From Paenibacillus sp. BIHB 4019 (lineage in GTDB: Bacteria > Bacillota > Bacilli > Paenibacillales > Paenibacillaceae), in contig NZ_CP016808.1 of the NCBI RefSeq assembly GCF_002741035.1, forward strand, positions 2,182,001 to 2,246,000: 64,000 bases of DNA, read 5' to 3'. This document shows, one piece after another, positions 24,608-35,867 of the stretch; the stretch's first letter is position 1; the number at the start of each line of letters is the position of its first letter. The position numbers and the translations under genes are program-made. The notes beneath the pieces are model-generated. The model did no database searches. It was not told where the DNA came from and was given only the letters and a program-made list of their open reading frames with translations.

Positions 24608-26647
24608 ATGAAGCCCGTTATAAAGCCATTTCATTCTAAGTTTAGGTTTAAGCTCGGCTCAGTCCGAAACAAATTAGTTATTTCGTTCATGCTTATTCTG
24701 TTGCTGCCTAGCTTAGCAATTGGAGGTTTTTCTTACATAACCGCAAAGAATAAAGTGGATGATCAGCTCCAAAGCATGGCCACAACCGACATTTCTCTTG
24801 TTAGCAAATTGGTCGATCAATACATACAAGTAAAGATTGCTGATGTAAATACATTGTCACAGCAGCTGTCGAATGACTCGGCTGGCGAGCAGCTGAATGT
24901 GTATGCGCAGAACCACCCCGAGGTTGAAGCCGTCACACTTGTTGAAAGTAGCGGGGATTATCTCTATGCACCCAGCAGTCTGAAGCTTGCCCCGGATTAT
25001 AATCCGAAGGAAAGTACATTGTACACACAAGCTATTCAGAGTGAGGATCAGGTCGTAATTACGGAGCCGTATACTTCGACGGAAACGGGAAATACGGTTG
25101 TTGCTATAACGAAGGCCGCGAGTAACGGGCAGTCGGTAGTCGCTGTCGTGCTCAATTTGGAAGGGCTAAAGCAAAGCGTCAGTGATATAAAGATTGGAGA
25201 GAATGGCTTTATTATTATACTTAGCTCCGATGGATTCGGCGTTGTTCCTCCTCCTTGGGGAGTTGGAGAAGCACCAGAAGGAACGAATAGTGCCGCTGCT
25301 ACAGCTAATACACTCGAGGAAACAGCAGCTGAAACGACAGATCAACCACCGGCAATGTTCAGCGACCAGTCAGGCCAAATTGAACAGGTATCTCCAGATG
25401 GGGATACTCGGCGTTTGATCTACATTACGAATTCATTAACAGGTTGGAAAATTGCAGGCGATCGCTCTCCAAGTGAAGTTACACGTACAGCGGCTCCTAT
25501 TCTAAACAATACGCTGCTCGTAATTGTGTTGTTTACGCTAATCGGATCATGCCTAATGTTCTTCATCGTACGTTCAATTACCAAGCCTTTGAGAGCTCTA
25601 ACCGATACATCACGAATCATTAGTCGGGGAGACCTGAGCCAGCGAGTGGACGTTAAGTCGAAGGGTGAGTTTGGTGAGCTTAGCGCTACCTTTAATCTAA
25701 TGGTCGATTCGCTTAAAACGGTTTTATCTGAAGTAGGTCATTCCGCCACTCAGTTGGCAGCTTCGTCAGAACAGTTATCAGCAAGCGCGGGACAAACCGC
25801 AGCAGCCACGGAGCATATCGCAGGTGCAATTGAGCAGATGGCGGATGGTGCCAATGAGCAGGTAAGCTTGGTTGACGAAAGTGCACACACCATTGATGGC
25901 GTTTCGGGTAAAATACAGCAAATTGTCGAACGCGCGCATACGGCTGCAGCAATGACTGAGCAGGTTTCATTGAAATCAACGGAAGGCGGACAAGCTATTC
26001 AAAGCGCTGTGAAACAAATGAGCTCGATAAACGGCTCAGTCGACGGATTGTCTAATGTTATTAGCCATTTGGTACATACTTCGACGGAGATTGGCCAAAT
26101 TATTGAAGCTATTTCGTCTATATCCCAGCAAACGAACCTGCTAGCATTAAATGCAGCAATCGAGGCAGCGAGGGCGGGGGAACAAGGTCGCGGATTTGCA
26201 GTAGTTGCGGGAGAAGTGAGGAAGCTAGCTGAGCAATCCACGCAGTCGACGGAGAAAGTCGCTGCTCTAATCGTCGCGATTCGTGAAGAGATTAGCGAAG
26301 TAGAAAATTCAATGCGAGTTACGACGAACGAAGTGAGCGTAGGCATGAAGGTCGTTCAGCTGGCGGGCAGGCTATTCGCCGATATTGAGAGTTCTGTTGG
26401 CGAGGTGGATAGTCAGGTTCGCGAGGTAACGGGGACAGCTGAACAAATTTCTACAGGGGCTTCGCAAGTAGTGAAGGCAATTAGGGACATCTCCCATGTT
26501 TCTCAATCGACTGCTGCGGGCGCACAGACGGTATCGGCAGCAACGCAGCAGCAGCTGGCTTCAATGGAAGATATATCTTCCTCCTCGTCTCGTCTGACCC
26601 GAATGGCAGTAGATCTGCAAGCGATCGTGGATAAGTTTAAGCTTTAA
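24608..26647 (+). CDS. Methyl-accepting chemotaxis protein
   Basis: A 679-residue transmembrane chemoreceptor. Order: membrane span at about residues 25-45, an extracellular dCache-like sensor to about 295, a second span at about 298-321, a HAMP domain ([20 protein letters not shown]), then a long coiled signalling domain. The hairpin tip is [20 protein letters not shown]. It is expected to couple ligand binding to the CheA kinase. A linker of about 40 residues rich in A/T/E/G lies inside the sensor. GAAGGAG precedes the ATG and a terminator follows. No chemotaxis kinase gene is nearby, so it is an orphan receptor. Confidence 0.93.
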   Translation: MKPVIKPFHSKFRFKLGSVRNKLVISFMLILLLPSLAIGGFSYITAKNKVDDQLQSMATTDISLVSKLVDQYIQVKIADVNTLSQQLSNDSAGEQLNVYAQNHPEVEAVTLVESSGDYLYAPSSLKLAPDYNPKESTLYTQAIQSEDQVVITEPYTSTETGNTVVAITKAASNGQSVVAVVLNLEGLKQSVSDIKIGENGFIIILSSDGFGVVPPPWGVGEAPEGTNSAAATANTLEETAAETTDQPPAMFSDQSGQIEQVSPDGDTRRLIYITNSLTGWKIAGDRSPSEVTRTAAPILNNTLLVIVLFTLIGSCLMFFIVRSITKPLRALTDTSRIISRGDLSQRVDVKSKGEFGELSATFNLMVDSLKTVLSEVGHSATQLAASSEQLSASAGQTAAATEHIAGAIEQMADGANEQVSLVDESAHTIDGVSGKIQQIVERAHTAAAMTEQVSLKSTEGGQAIQSAVKQMSSINGSVDGLSNVISHLVHTSTEIGQIIEAISSISQQTNLLALNAAIEAARAGEQGRGFAVVAGEVRKLAEQSTQSTEKVAALIVAIREEISEVENSMRVTTNEVSVGMKVVQLAGRLFADIESSVGEVDSQVREVTGTAEQISTGASQVVKAIRDISHVSQSTAAGAQTVSAATQQQLASMEDISSSSSRLTRMAVDLQAIVDKFKL

Positions 26648-26885
26648 TGGATTTAGTATTAGAAGGTGCCTGTAGGGGCACCTTTTTATTTTCCGCAAGT
26701 AACGGCAAAAAAGGAATATTACGATCGCCTCGCACAAAAGCGTCTTGCTGATAAATATTGGATCTGACTACGCTAAGGATTAGATTATTATTGTTCAGAT
26801 AGAAGCCGACCGCCATCACCGCCCCTAGAAACAAACCTATTACTTTTAGAACAAGCCCTCTTTCCGAAAACGGAGATCGCTTCAT
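26637..26885 (-). CDS. Small single-span membrane protein
   Basis: An 82-residue protein with a basic start ([10 protein letters not shown]), one hydrophobic helix ([16 protein letters not shown]) and a polar outer part. I recognise no family. A GGGG-rich stretch lies before the ATG. Its 3' end runs through the terminator of the convergent chemoreceptor gene and overlaps its last 11 bases, which lowers confidence. Confidence 0.4.
   Translation of the reverse strand: MKRSPFSERGLVLKVIGLFLGAVMAVGFYLNNNNLILSVVRSNIYQQDAFVRGDRNIPFLPLLAENKKVPLQAPSNTKSIKA
26663..26690 (+). terminator. Terminator after chemoreceptor
   Basis: AAGGTGCC-TGTAG-GGGCACCTT, then TTTATTTT. Confidence 0.85.
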
Positions 26886-27130
26886 GAATACCCCACACCC
26901 CTAACCAATCATATAAAGGAAAAAATGCGATGTTAGAAAGCCATTATTGCAATTTATATCTAACGCTTTGAAGTCTGTCAGTGGTTGTTTTTTATTGAAA
27001 TTTACAAGGAGAAGGAAATTATATACATTGTAGAGATTTTGTAGAGGCTAGGTTTTTAAACTAGGAAAGAAAGTGTTCAAATTCGGTTCAAAGTGTAGCA
27101 GTAGTTTTGGGAATGGAGGAGAAATGTGTC

Positions 27131-30100
27131 TTGAAACGTAAACGCAGCATAGGTAAAGCAATATTCTCTTTCTGCCTGGCCATTATGCTTGTCTTGCAGA
27201 CAGTGGCATTCTCTGCCCCTGCATATGCGGATAGCACGCCAAGCGCGGACGAACCGCAATCAGTAACTGAGGCAGTGTACGATATGCCGAACAATTCCAT
27301 AATGATGGCGGCAGCCGTGACGGACAAAACGGTGGTGTTCATGGATGCTAATTCGACCTTTCCGCTGAAGGTGACGCAGGGAGCTGAAATTGCTTCAGGC
27401 GGTACAATTCAGGGCCGACAGGGATTTACCCTCAAATCAGAGGGCCTCAAGGTGCCGGTGAAGGGGGATTATGCAAATACGCCGGATGAAAATGACACGG
27501 CCAAGTACATTCAGAAGGGAGACTCGATCGAGCTAAACAGGGATCCCTACTTTAGGGAAGTGGTGCTGCCAACAGCTACCAAATCCTTAATGGCTACAAC
27601 TGATTTTGGTGTGAAACAGCTTGGTACCGTGTATTTTACCCCAAATAGCATTAGGATTGTTTTTAATGGCGACGATTGGTTTTTCAATGGTGTGGGAAAA
27701 GCGGTTTCCTTCGGCTTTGAAACCACTGCCAATTCGGATGTAACGGGGATAAATTACGGCGATACAAAGCCTATCTCGATTTTCGGGGGAGCGTTTGAGC
27801 TAAAGAACCCGGATGTTACGCCGGCGTACAGCATCAGCTTGACAGGAAACAACTGGCCAAAGAATGGAAGCTGGACTTGGTGGTATGTGACCGTGCCAGC
27901 CTATCAGGATGGTTATTTGACCATCCAGTCTACTCCATCCTCTTTTGATGTGCTTGATGCAACGATCAAGCTGCCACTAGATGGGATGTCATTCTATACG
28001 AAGCCTGCCGATTACCGTATGACCTATGTACCAGGCTCCTTTAAGGTAAACGGCACTACGGTAGAGCCAACCATAGATGCAGATGGCGGGCTGAGCTACA
28101 TCTTCCCGGCAGATACTGGAGTGGACCCAAAAGTTGAGTATCAAGCGTGGTTTAACAAGGATTTTTATTATAAAGAATATCGGGGCGTGACACTCGATCC
28201 CGGTCGATCTAACGGACAGCGTTTTGATCCAAAGGTTGAACTGAGGGATACGGGTACTAGTGTAAAAGCCACTGCAGTGCGGGAAACGTGGGTAGCTCCC
28301 GACTGGATTCAAGCATCCGCCTCATATGACCATCCAAATGAAACGATTACTTGGAAAGTAACGGTTAACCAATATAACAAAAAAGGGTTAAGGGACTTTT
28401 CTATAACGAATGTATTACCTGCTGGGCTGGAATTTGAATCGGCTGCATGGAAGACTACGGTAGATGGTACTGTATCTGAAGAAACACAAATTTCACCAGA
28501 TTCAAACGGAGTTTATTCCTTTGGGGATATTAACGGAAAAGTAGAATTAGTAATTAAGAGCAAGGTAAAAAGCGGTTCCAGCTTTAGAATCGACCCTCGT
28601 GCCAACTGGAATTTGGATACACCAAATGGCATACAGAACAACGATGTCATGACGGGCACAAGACCTAACGCAGTAACTGACGAGGCGATTGTCACCATCG
28701 GGGCGCATACTTTTACAAAAACAGCCGCTATTACGATGGAGGATTATAACCTGGGCGGCATTACATGGACCGTTAACTTAACGCCACAGTATGCTCTGCC
28801 AAATGCAGCAGTATACGATGTACTGGTACATGGCGGAGATTTGAACGTCTTGGACAACGCCGTGGATGAAACGGGCGAGGTTAGCGCGGAAACGATTGCG
28901 AAAATCAAAGCAAACGTTAATACTGCGCAGATTTGGAAGCAATATCAGGCGGGAACTTTGAAGAGCAATGCAACTAGCCTGACCATGAAAAATATCCCTT
29001 TAACCGTTAACGGTAAAGTGGTGGCTGATTTAATCAAGGTGACCGGATACACAGAAGAAGCTGCATCCTTCAGCTTCCGTTCACTTGAGACCAACACAGA
29101 TGTCCTCTTCAGACAGGATATTAACGCAGGGAAAACGATCTGGAATCGGGCTTTGCTCATTGACGGCGAAACCGTAAAACAAGCGCAAAACAACGCCAAC
29201 CTTCACCTGCGTATGCTGAACAAGGATATGCTTACGGCATCCTACCCTATTAAGGGGGATGGGACGGCTGACACCTGGTATACTCCGAACAACGTTCAAC
29301 GCTATATCGGTTATGACAACTCATCAAGCGGTGACGCATACACCTTGGCTGGTTATGACCGGATAACTAAGACGGTCACCTTCCGCCTAGGCGTCAATAT
29401 GCCGGGCTACAACACAGTCGAAATGGCGAAAGACGGCGGGAGTCGGGTCATTACCAATGTGAAGCTGGTGGATACCTTGCCCGAGGGCTGGGAATTCGTT
29501 CCTTTTGGAGAAGGAAAGGACTATGAACTCTATAAGGGCTACTCGGATAATGTCAGCGGCACTGGCTATGGGGTCCGGAATAACGCCGTGTCAATCATCG
29601 AGCCAAACAGTTCTGCTCATGTGGCGAGCTTCTCCCATAGCGGCAATAAAGGCACCTTTACCTTTTCCAAGTTGGAAAGCCCTTATGTCATTTTGGTTAA
29701 GGCGAGACCTTCCAATGCGGCTCTGGAGAAATATTTAGAGGAATACACCACCAACGGCACAGACAAGCAGGTGCTGTATAACAAAGCCGACCTCCATATG
29801 ACATGGGGCGGAGAAGAGAAGATTCTCACCGAACAGCGCAAAGTTATTGTACCTATTCAAACTCTGGGCAAGTCGGTAACTAAGCCAGTTCCAGGGGTGC
29901 TGGAGTGGACGGTAAACTATACCCCGCCATTCAACATGGAGCAGGGTGTTTATTTACAGGATACCCTAGGTGCAGGTATGAATCTGCGCTATGAAGTAAA
30001 CGGAAAGCTTGTGCTCACAGCGCCTAGTATGGCAGTCTATCCTGCTAAACTGACTGCCGGCGGTGCTCTTGAACGAGACGGTGCTGCACTGAATCTCAGC

Positions 30101-33100
30101 GATCCGAATGCTGAGGTTCAGGTGGAAGCCGGGCCGGGCGAGGACGGCACCACGGTTCTATTATTCAAAATGGACAATCCTAATAAGTTTTACCAGTTTG
30201 TGTACCAAACCGAGGTTGACCCAACTAAAGCGAGAGCTGGCGACAAAATGGGCAACGAGGTAAAGCTGATGGGCGATGATAAGCTGAAATCTGTCAGTGC
30301 CAAAAGCGAAAGCACGCTGGACAGTTCAGACGTAGCTGGCAGTTCAAGCTCCAATGCCCTGCTGCCCCTGAAAAAGGTAGATCCCGACAACAATCCGCTA
30401 AAAGACGTAGAGTTCACACTCTATAAGAAAGGCGACGGAACTCAAGTCGCTAAAGGAACAACCGATAGCGGAGGGAAGCTTAATCTGCTATTCCCAGATC
30501 CAGGGTATTATGAGTTGAAAGAAACTTATATTGATACCACGACATGGTTGCCAACTACGAGAATTTATCAGGTTTACGTCGGGAATACGCCTGGAAAGCC
30601 CATCTGGGTAGACGGCGTGAAGGTAACCTCTGATAATCCGTTGGTCGTGCCTACGCCAGCGCAAGGAAAGCTGACCATCAGCAATAAGGTGGAAGGGAAC
30701 GGCAGCGACTCTTCCAAGACTTTTGAATACACCGTGACCTTCACTGGCGAAGGCAAGGACGGAGAGTACGCCTATCAAAAGTCGGATAATACGTCTGGCA
30801 TGATTAAGAATGGAGACAAGATTACCCTCAAGGACGGAGAATTTCTGACGCTCCCTACATTGCCTGCGGATCTGGTCTATACCGTAACGGAGGCCGATTA
30901 TACGAGCGTTGACGGTTATACCACCACGCCGGAGACGAGAGAGCTGTCCGGAACAATCGTGAATAAAGGCGATCACAAGGCGGACTTCATCAATGAGCGA
31001 ACCGTTAACAAGCTGACCGTCAGCAATACGGTCATGGGCAACGGCGGCGACAAGACGAAGGAGTTCGAGTACACGGTCATTTTTGAGGATGCAGGCAAGG
31101 ATGGAAGCTACGCTTACTTGAAATCGAACGGCAGCACCGGAACGATCAAGTCCCTTGATACCTTCAGGCTCAAGGATGGAGAGACACTGGATATTTTGGA
31201 TCTGCCTAAGGGTCTGAAATACACCATTACCCAGAAGGAATACACAGCCGAAGAATACGTGACCATTCCTGAGGAACGGTATTATACCGGAATCATGGAG
31301 GGTAAAGATGAAGCTGCCCCGTACACGAACCTGCGAGTCTTGAAGGGCGGACTGCTAATTAGCAATACAATTAAAGGCAAAGACGAGGACAAACAGAAGC
31401 CGTTCAAGTATACGGTCACCTTCACAGGCGAGGGAGCAAGTGAATCCTACTCCTATGAGAAGTCGGACGGCAGCAAGGGCGCTATTAAGAGCGGAGAGAC
31501 CTTCGAGCTTGCAGATGGCCAGACGCTCGTTGTGCAAGGTCTTCCGACAGGTCTCCAGTATAAGGTGACCCAAGATGATTATACGAATGACGGCTATGTG
31601 ACGGATCCCGAAAGTCTCGTTCGCACAGGCACCATTCCGGAGAAAAAAGTGGCCGAAGCACACTTTGTCAATACCCGCCCGTATCTGGAAGGCGTACTGC
31701 GTGACAACAACACAGGAGAAGCTATTCCGAATGCGCCCGTTACAGTGACCGATCTGAAGACAGGCAAGGAGCTTCAGGTGGTGACGAATGAGAAGGGCGA
31801 ATATTCGGTCCCAGTCACAGCGGATACCGACTATACGATCACATATACGAAGAGGTATCAGGTAGGCGGGAAGGATGTCCCTGTAGAATTCACGCAAAAA
31901 GCAAATGTGGACGGCAGCGTGACAGGCGAGACCGTTCCAGCGGACATTACGGCAGTAGGGATCGTTCTGTTCAAGCAGCCGGATGGAGCGAAAGAGCTAT
32001 TCAACGATTCGTTTACCAGCCAGATGCATATCTATTTGAAGGACCAGCACGGCAATTATTTGATGGAGAACGGTCGTCCCAAGGCGTTTCCGATGGCTTC
32101 AAACGGAACTTTCTCCGTGGAAGGGCTAAGCGAGCAGAAGTACACAATGGAAGTTCGCTATACAGCTGTGACAGGCGAGGAACTGCTCCTCAAAGTGACG
32201 CAACTGGACGTGAAAGCTAACGGAGAGTTGAATATTTCCGAGGAATTGGTTGACCCTTACGGTACGGTTTATGATGAAACGACAGGAAATGCCACCACTG
32301 GCAAGAAAATTGACGGAGCCAAAGTGACATTGTATTATGCGGATACGCAGCGGAATAGAGATAAAGGCCGCATCCCGGATACGAAAGTAACGCTTCCTGC
32401 GGTTCCGAATTTCCCGCCGCACGACAATGAGAGCCCGGAGCAGGATAGCGATGCAAATGGCTTCTATGCGTACATGGTGTTTCCTGAAGCGGATTACTAT
32501 CTGATCGTAACGAAGGACGGATACGAGACGCACAGGAGTGATACGATTTCTGTCGATTTTGACATTGTAAAATATGATGTGCCAATGAAGCCGATCAGTT
32601 CCGGTGGCGGAACAGGCGGCAACGGCAACGGCGAAACAGGCGGCAACGGCAACGGCGGCAACGGCGGCAACGGCGGAACCGGCAACGGCAACGGCGGAAC
32701 CGACAACGGCAACGGCGGAACCGACAACGGCAACGGCGGAACCGACAACGGCAACGGCGGAACCGGCAACGGTAACGGCGGAACCGGCAACGGCAACGGC
32801 GGAACCGACAACGGCAACGGCGGAACCGACAACGGCAACGGCGGAACCGACAACGGCAACGGCGGAACCGACAACGCAACGGCGGAACCGACAACGGCAA
32901 CCGGAACGGCAACGGCGGAACCGACAACAGCAACGGCGGAACCGGCAACGGCAACGGCGGAACCGGCAACGGCAACGGCGGAACCGACAACGGCAACGGC
33001 AACGGCGGAACCGGCAACGGCAACGGCGGAACCGACGACGGCAACGGCGGAACCGGCAACGGCAACAGCGGAACCGGCAACGGCAACAACGAGCTGGACG

Positions 33101-33222
33101 ATGCCCCAATGACCGGAGACAACAGCGTACCGCCAATCTTCTATATGGCTTTGGCGCTGATGTCCTTAATGACGATCGGGTTCTGTCTACTCGGTAACAA
33201 GAAGAGAAAGCACATCCAGTGA
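27131..33222 (+). CDS. Giant LPXTG-type surface adhesin with one-base frame break in Gly/Asn repeat
   Basis: TTG 27131 follows GGAGGAG by 9 bases and gives a signal peptide (MKRKRSIGK ... SAPAYA). About 1040 residues of adhesin and isopeptide-type domains follow. Then come a SpaA/Cna-B fold with KKVDP and YELKE (about 1080-1165), three ~110-residue tandem repeats (from about 1179, 1293 and 1405), carboxypeptidase-regulatory-like folds, and a GGTDNGN stalk. At 32876 a repeat unit lacks one G, so the opening frame ends at 33112 as a junk AEPTTAT tail. The shifted frame stays open to TGA 33220. It carries NELDDAPMTGDNS, a membrane span and KKRKHIQ, a complete wall-sorting signal. The sortase B gene follows 19 bases later. 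The product is about 2030 residues if the frame is restored. Confidence 0.85.
32626..33090 (+). repeat. Tandem 21-bp repeat tract encoding the GGTDNGN stalk
   Basis: About 20 imperfect copies of GGCGGAACCGACAACGGCAAC, with variants in which GAC becomes GGC, and some units of 9 or 12 extra bases. One unit at 32866-32880 lacks a single G. Such tracts change length by slippage. The repeats produce long meaningless open frames on both strands. Confidence 0.92.
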
Positions 33223-33241
33223 CCGGAAAGGCGGTAAGAAA

Positions 33242-34018
33242 ATGAGCAAAACTAAAAAAATTCTTATCGCCGTTTCCTTCCTTGTGTTGGTATTTTCTTT
33301 CGTTAGTGCCGGGAGAACTCTCCTGCGTGATTATGCTGAGCAGCAGAAACTCAAAGAGCTGACAAAAGTTTGGGAAGAAGGGTCGGACAAAGTCGGAGGG
33401 GATGCATTCCCCTCCCTTTTGTTCAATAAGGCAAATGTGCCGGTCATGCTTCCCGAATTTCGAGGGCTTTACGAGAGGAACCCGGACATCGTCGGCTGGC
33501 TGAACATGGACGGCACCCGAATTGAGTACCCAGTCATGCAGAATCAACAGGATGCGGAGTTCTATCTCAATCATGATTTCGATAAAAAGGAAAACAAAGG
33601 CGGCCTCCCATTTTTGGACGCGCATAGTCGGACCAACGGCTCGGACATTTTGCTGATTCATGGACATCACATGAAAAGCGGCTGGATGTTTAAAGATTTA
33701 ATGAAGTACAAGAACGAAAGCTTTTATAAAGAGCATGCTACGTTCCAGTTCAGCACGCTTTACGAACAGGAAGAGTATGAGATCGTTGCTGTTATTCTTT
33801 CAAAAGTTTATCGCAAATCGGACACCGTTTTTAAATACTACCAGATTGAGAATGTAAGTACGCCCGCCGAGTTCGATTCGTATGTTCAGAACATCAAAGA
33901 ACTCGCTCTTTTTGATACTGGAGTAACAGCCCGATATGGCGACAAGCTTATTGTGCTGTCCACGTGCGAGTACTCGACCGAAAACGGCCGGTTAGCGGTG
34001 GTTGCCCGAAAGCGTTAA
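33242..34018 (+). CDS. srtB: Class B sortase
   Basis: A 258-residue membrane-anchored transpeptidase with an N-terminal signal anchor (ILIAVSFLVLVFSFVSA). The class B core has IVGWLNMDGTRIEYPVMQ, the catalytic His in LIHGHHM (about 140), the Cys in VLSTCEYS (about 242) and the Arg in NGRLAVVARK (about 249). It would cleave the sorting signal of the adjacent adhesin and attach the protein to peptidoglycan. The adhesin motif APMTG differs from the NPxTN-like signals of classical SrtB, so a dedicated enzyme-substrate pair is likely. AAGGCGGTAAGAA precedes the ATG, and a terminator follows. Confidence 0.92.
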   Translation: MSKTKKILIAVSFLVLVFSFVSAGRTLLRDYAEQQKLKELTKVWEEGSDKVGGDAFPSLLFNKANVPVMLPEFRGLYERNPDIVGWLNMDGTRIEYPVMQNQQDAEFYLNHDFDKKENKGGLPFLDAHSRTNGSDILLIHGHHMKSGWMFKDLMKYKNESFYKEHATFQFSTLYEQEEYEIVAVILSKVYRKSDTVFKYYQIENVSTPAEFDSYVQNIKELALFDTGVTARYGDKLIVLSTCEYSTENGRLAVVARKR

Positions 34019-34056
34019 TGACGATGTTGAAACACGAAATCAAACTGCTTCATATT

Positions 34057-34089
34057 GCGTTCTCCACTTGGAGGACGCGATTTTTTTTG
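34057..34089 (+). terminator. Terminator after sortase gene
   Basis: GCGTTCTCC-ACTT-GGAGGACGC (one T-G pair), then GATTTTTTTT. Confidence 0.88.
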
Positions 34090-34188
34090 CCTCCGAAACT
34101 CTGTGGTATTATATCCTTGTCCTGACAATGCCCCTGCATCTCTAATAAGTATATTATCTGTCTGAAGCTTTTTTATTGTCCATATAGG

Positions 34189-34217
34189 TTGACAGTGATA
34201 ATTGTTATCAATAATGT
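34189..34217 (+). promoter_or_regulatory. Promoter with embedded Fur box
   Basis: TTGACA at 34189 and TAATGT at 34212 are 17 bases apart. The spacer holds TGATAATTGTTATCA (34196-34210), 14 of 15 positions of the 7-1-7 Fur consensus TGATAATNATTATCA. The geometry is that of direct repression by iron-loaded Fur of the AraC gene at 34320. Confidence 0.7.
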
Positions 34218-34319
34218 AAAAATAGACGAGAGTCTTGTTCAAGAATTGCAACTGCACATGATGTACAACGGTCGAACTTAGGATTCATGGCCAATTACTG
34301 TTGAGATGAGGTATGCAAT

Positions 34320-35147
34320 GTGAAAATCGATGTTAATCAGCTAGCAGAGCATCTGGCACGCACACCTTTTCAAGTAAAAGGAGTATATCGCTACGCTAAA
34401 AATCCAGGCGTGCCTCACGCTGACTATACAGATTCTTTTCCCGGATTTGTATTTCCTCTTACAGGAAAAACACAATTTCAATTCAATGGCACTCCCTATA
34501 TTTTTTCGCCAGGAAAAGTTGTACATGGGGGTGCAAAAATGAAACTAGCCCAAAAAGTGTTTGAAAAAACGGACTGGGAATACATTCTGGTTTTATACCG
34601 GATATGCAGCTCAGAGCTAGAAGAGTCAAGCTTTTCGCATCAGCATTTTGAATTATTAACAGGGCAATCTCCTCGTCTTATTGAATTAATTATGCGTCTT
34701 TGGCATGTTTATAATCAGCGTGGAGGCATTTCGATGTTTCAGACCGAGATGCTGTTTCGCGATGTGCTGAATGAAGCCTTATTATGTGTGGAAAATAGGC
34801 AAAATAGTTGTGAATCGCATACCTTATTCGAACGGGTTTCTAATTATATTCAAGAATACTATTATCAGAGTCTTACAGTAGCATCGCTTGCAGAACAAAA
34901 TAACGTTAATCGAAATCGACTTTCTTACGTGTTTAGAAGACATGCAGGTATGGGGCCAGCAGAATATTTATTAAAATATCGGATAAACATGGCGCAAGAA
35001 ATGTTATTTACAAGTGATGCGCCGATACAACAAATTGCGCAAACGGTTGGAATGGCTGACCCCTTTTATTTTAGTAGAGTGTTCAAGAAACAATTTGGTG
35101 TTTCTCCCACTGAATATCGAGAGAACTTCATCAATAATCCATGCTAA
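34320..35147 (+). CDS. AraC-family regulator under a Fur box
   Basis: A 275-residue regulator. Its N-terminal cupin-like sensor (GFVFPLTGKTQFQFNGTPY) and C-terminal HTH pair (VGMADPFYFSRVFKKQFGVSPTEYR) resemble those of the regulator at 45286, which sits beside iron-uptake genes. With a Fur operator in its own promoter, it is probably an iron- or siderophore-responsive activator of the Btr kind. No uptake gene is next to it, so its targets lie elsewhere. GTG 34320 follows GAGG. Confidence 0.85.
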   Translation: MKIDVNQLAEHLARTPFQVKGVYRYAKNPGVPHADYTDSFPGFVFPLTGKTQFQFNGTPYIFSPGKVVHGGAKMKLAQKVFEKTDWEYILVLYRICSSELEESSFSHQHFELLTGQSPRLIELIMRLWHVYNQRGGISMFQTEMLFRDVLNEALLCVENRQNSCESHTLFERVSNYIQEYYYQSLTVASLAEQNNVNRNRLSYVFRRHAGMGPAEYLLKYRINMAQEMLFTSDAPIQQIAQTVGMADPFYFSRVFKKQFGVSPTEYRENFINNPC

Positions 35148-35303
35148 TTTCAGCAGGAATCCATTCTAATCAGAAAATGACTTTACTATAATAGTGTCAA
35201 ATCAACGAAAGTATGATGTTGGAGCATTTTTTATAAGCAAAAGATTAAGGGCCTGCTCACTATAACGGTTTATTGAAAAATAAGAATATAAGGAGGGGTT
35301 AAT

Positions 35304-35669
35304 ATCCATTACCAAGCTATTAATCTAAATGAGAAGCTATCTAAATTTGACGACTTTTGGTCTCTGAAAGTCATTGGTGAAATGAACGACTATCAATTTA
35401 AGCTTATTAAAATTGCTGGGGAATATGAATGGCATGTTCATCAAGATACCGATAAAGTATTTATGGCACTCGAAGGGGAGATGATCCTTGATTTTCGTGA
35501 TGGCCAAGTGAAAATTTCCAAGGGCGAGATGTTTATTGTCCCGAAGGGAGTAGAGATGAAGCCTTCCGCCGAAAAGGAATGCCATCTCATGTTGGTCGAG
35601 CCTAAAAGAGTTGTAAACACTGGCGATGCGGAGTCCGAATTAACAGCAGCCAATGATACTTGGATCTAG
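35304..35669 (+). CDS. Cupin-domain protein with non-canonical start
   Basis: A small single-domain cupin with WHVHQDTDKVFMALEGEM and VPKGVEMKPSAEKECHLMLVEP, the usual two cupin motifs, although the first-motif position that is normally His at the end reads E/M here. The family N-terminus (HYQAINLNEKLSKF) is present and in frame. The position where ATG is expected is ATC at 35304, seven bases after AGGAGG. The first in-frame ATG is 35382, which would remove 26 residues and has no ribosome site. It may be a start-codon mutant or use a rare ATC start. Function is unknown. Confidence 0.65.
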   Translation: MHYQAINLNEKLSKFDDFWSLKVIGEMNDYQFKLIKIAGEYEWHVHQDTDKVFMALEGEMILDFRDGQVKISKGEMFIVPKGVEMKPSAEKECHLMLVEPKRVVNTGDAESELTAANDTWI

Positions 35670-35751
35670 TGCTTGTTACTAGTATGTAGTTTCCTGTACG
35701 AAGACGGGCGATTTGCTCAGTAGAAATGTCATGTTTAACCCTTGTCTCTAC

Positions 35752-35784
35752 AATGAAGGACACCCAATCAGGGTGTCCTTCATT
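35752..35784. terminator. Hairpin terminator after cupin gene
   Basis: AATGAAGGACACCC-AATC-AGGGTGTCCTTCATT is a long perfect stem. The following GTGCTTTATT gives only a weak T-run. Confidence 0.7.
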
Positions 35785-35867
35785 GTGCTTTATTAATGCT
35801 AAGATGAACTGTATCATAAATAACAGCAGGTTTTTTTGGAAATAATAAAATAAAAGGAGAGATGGAA

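Noticed and set aside
32626..33090. CRISPR-like periodic repeats
   Set aside because: Units are contiguous 21-bp coding repeats without unique spacers, in frame with a surface protein stalk.
32126..33670. 514-residue minus-strand ORF and a 197-residue plus-strand ORF across the Gly/Asn repeat
   Set aside because: Both arise from the 21-bp repeat, which lacks stops in several frames. The products are Arg/Cys or Ala/Thr simple sequence, and the real frame encodes the adhesin and its sorting signal.
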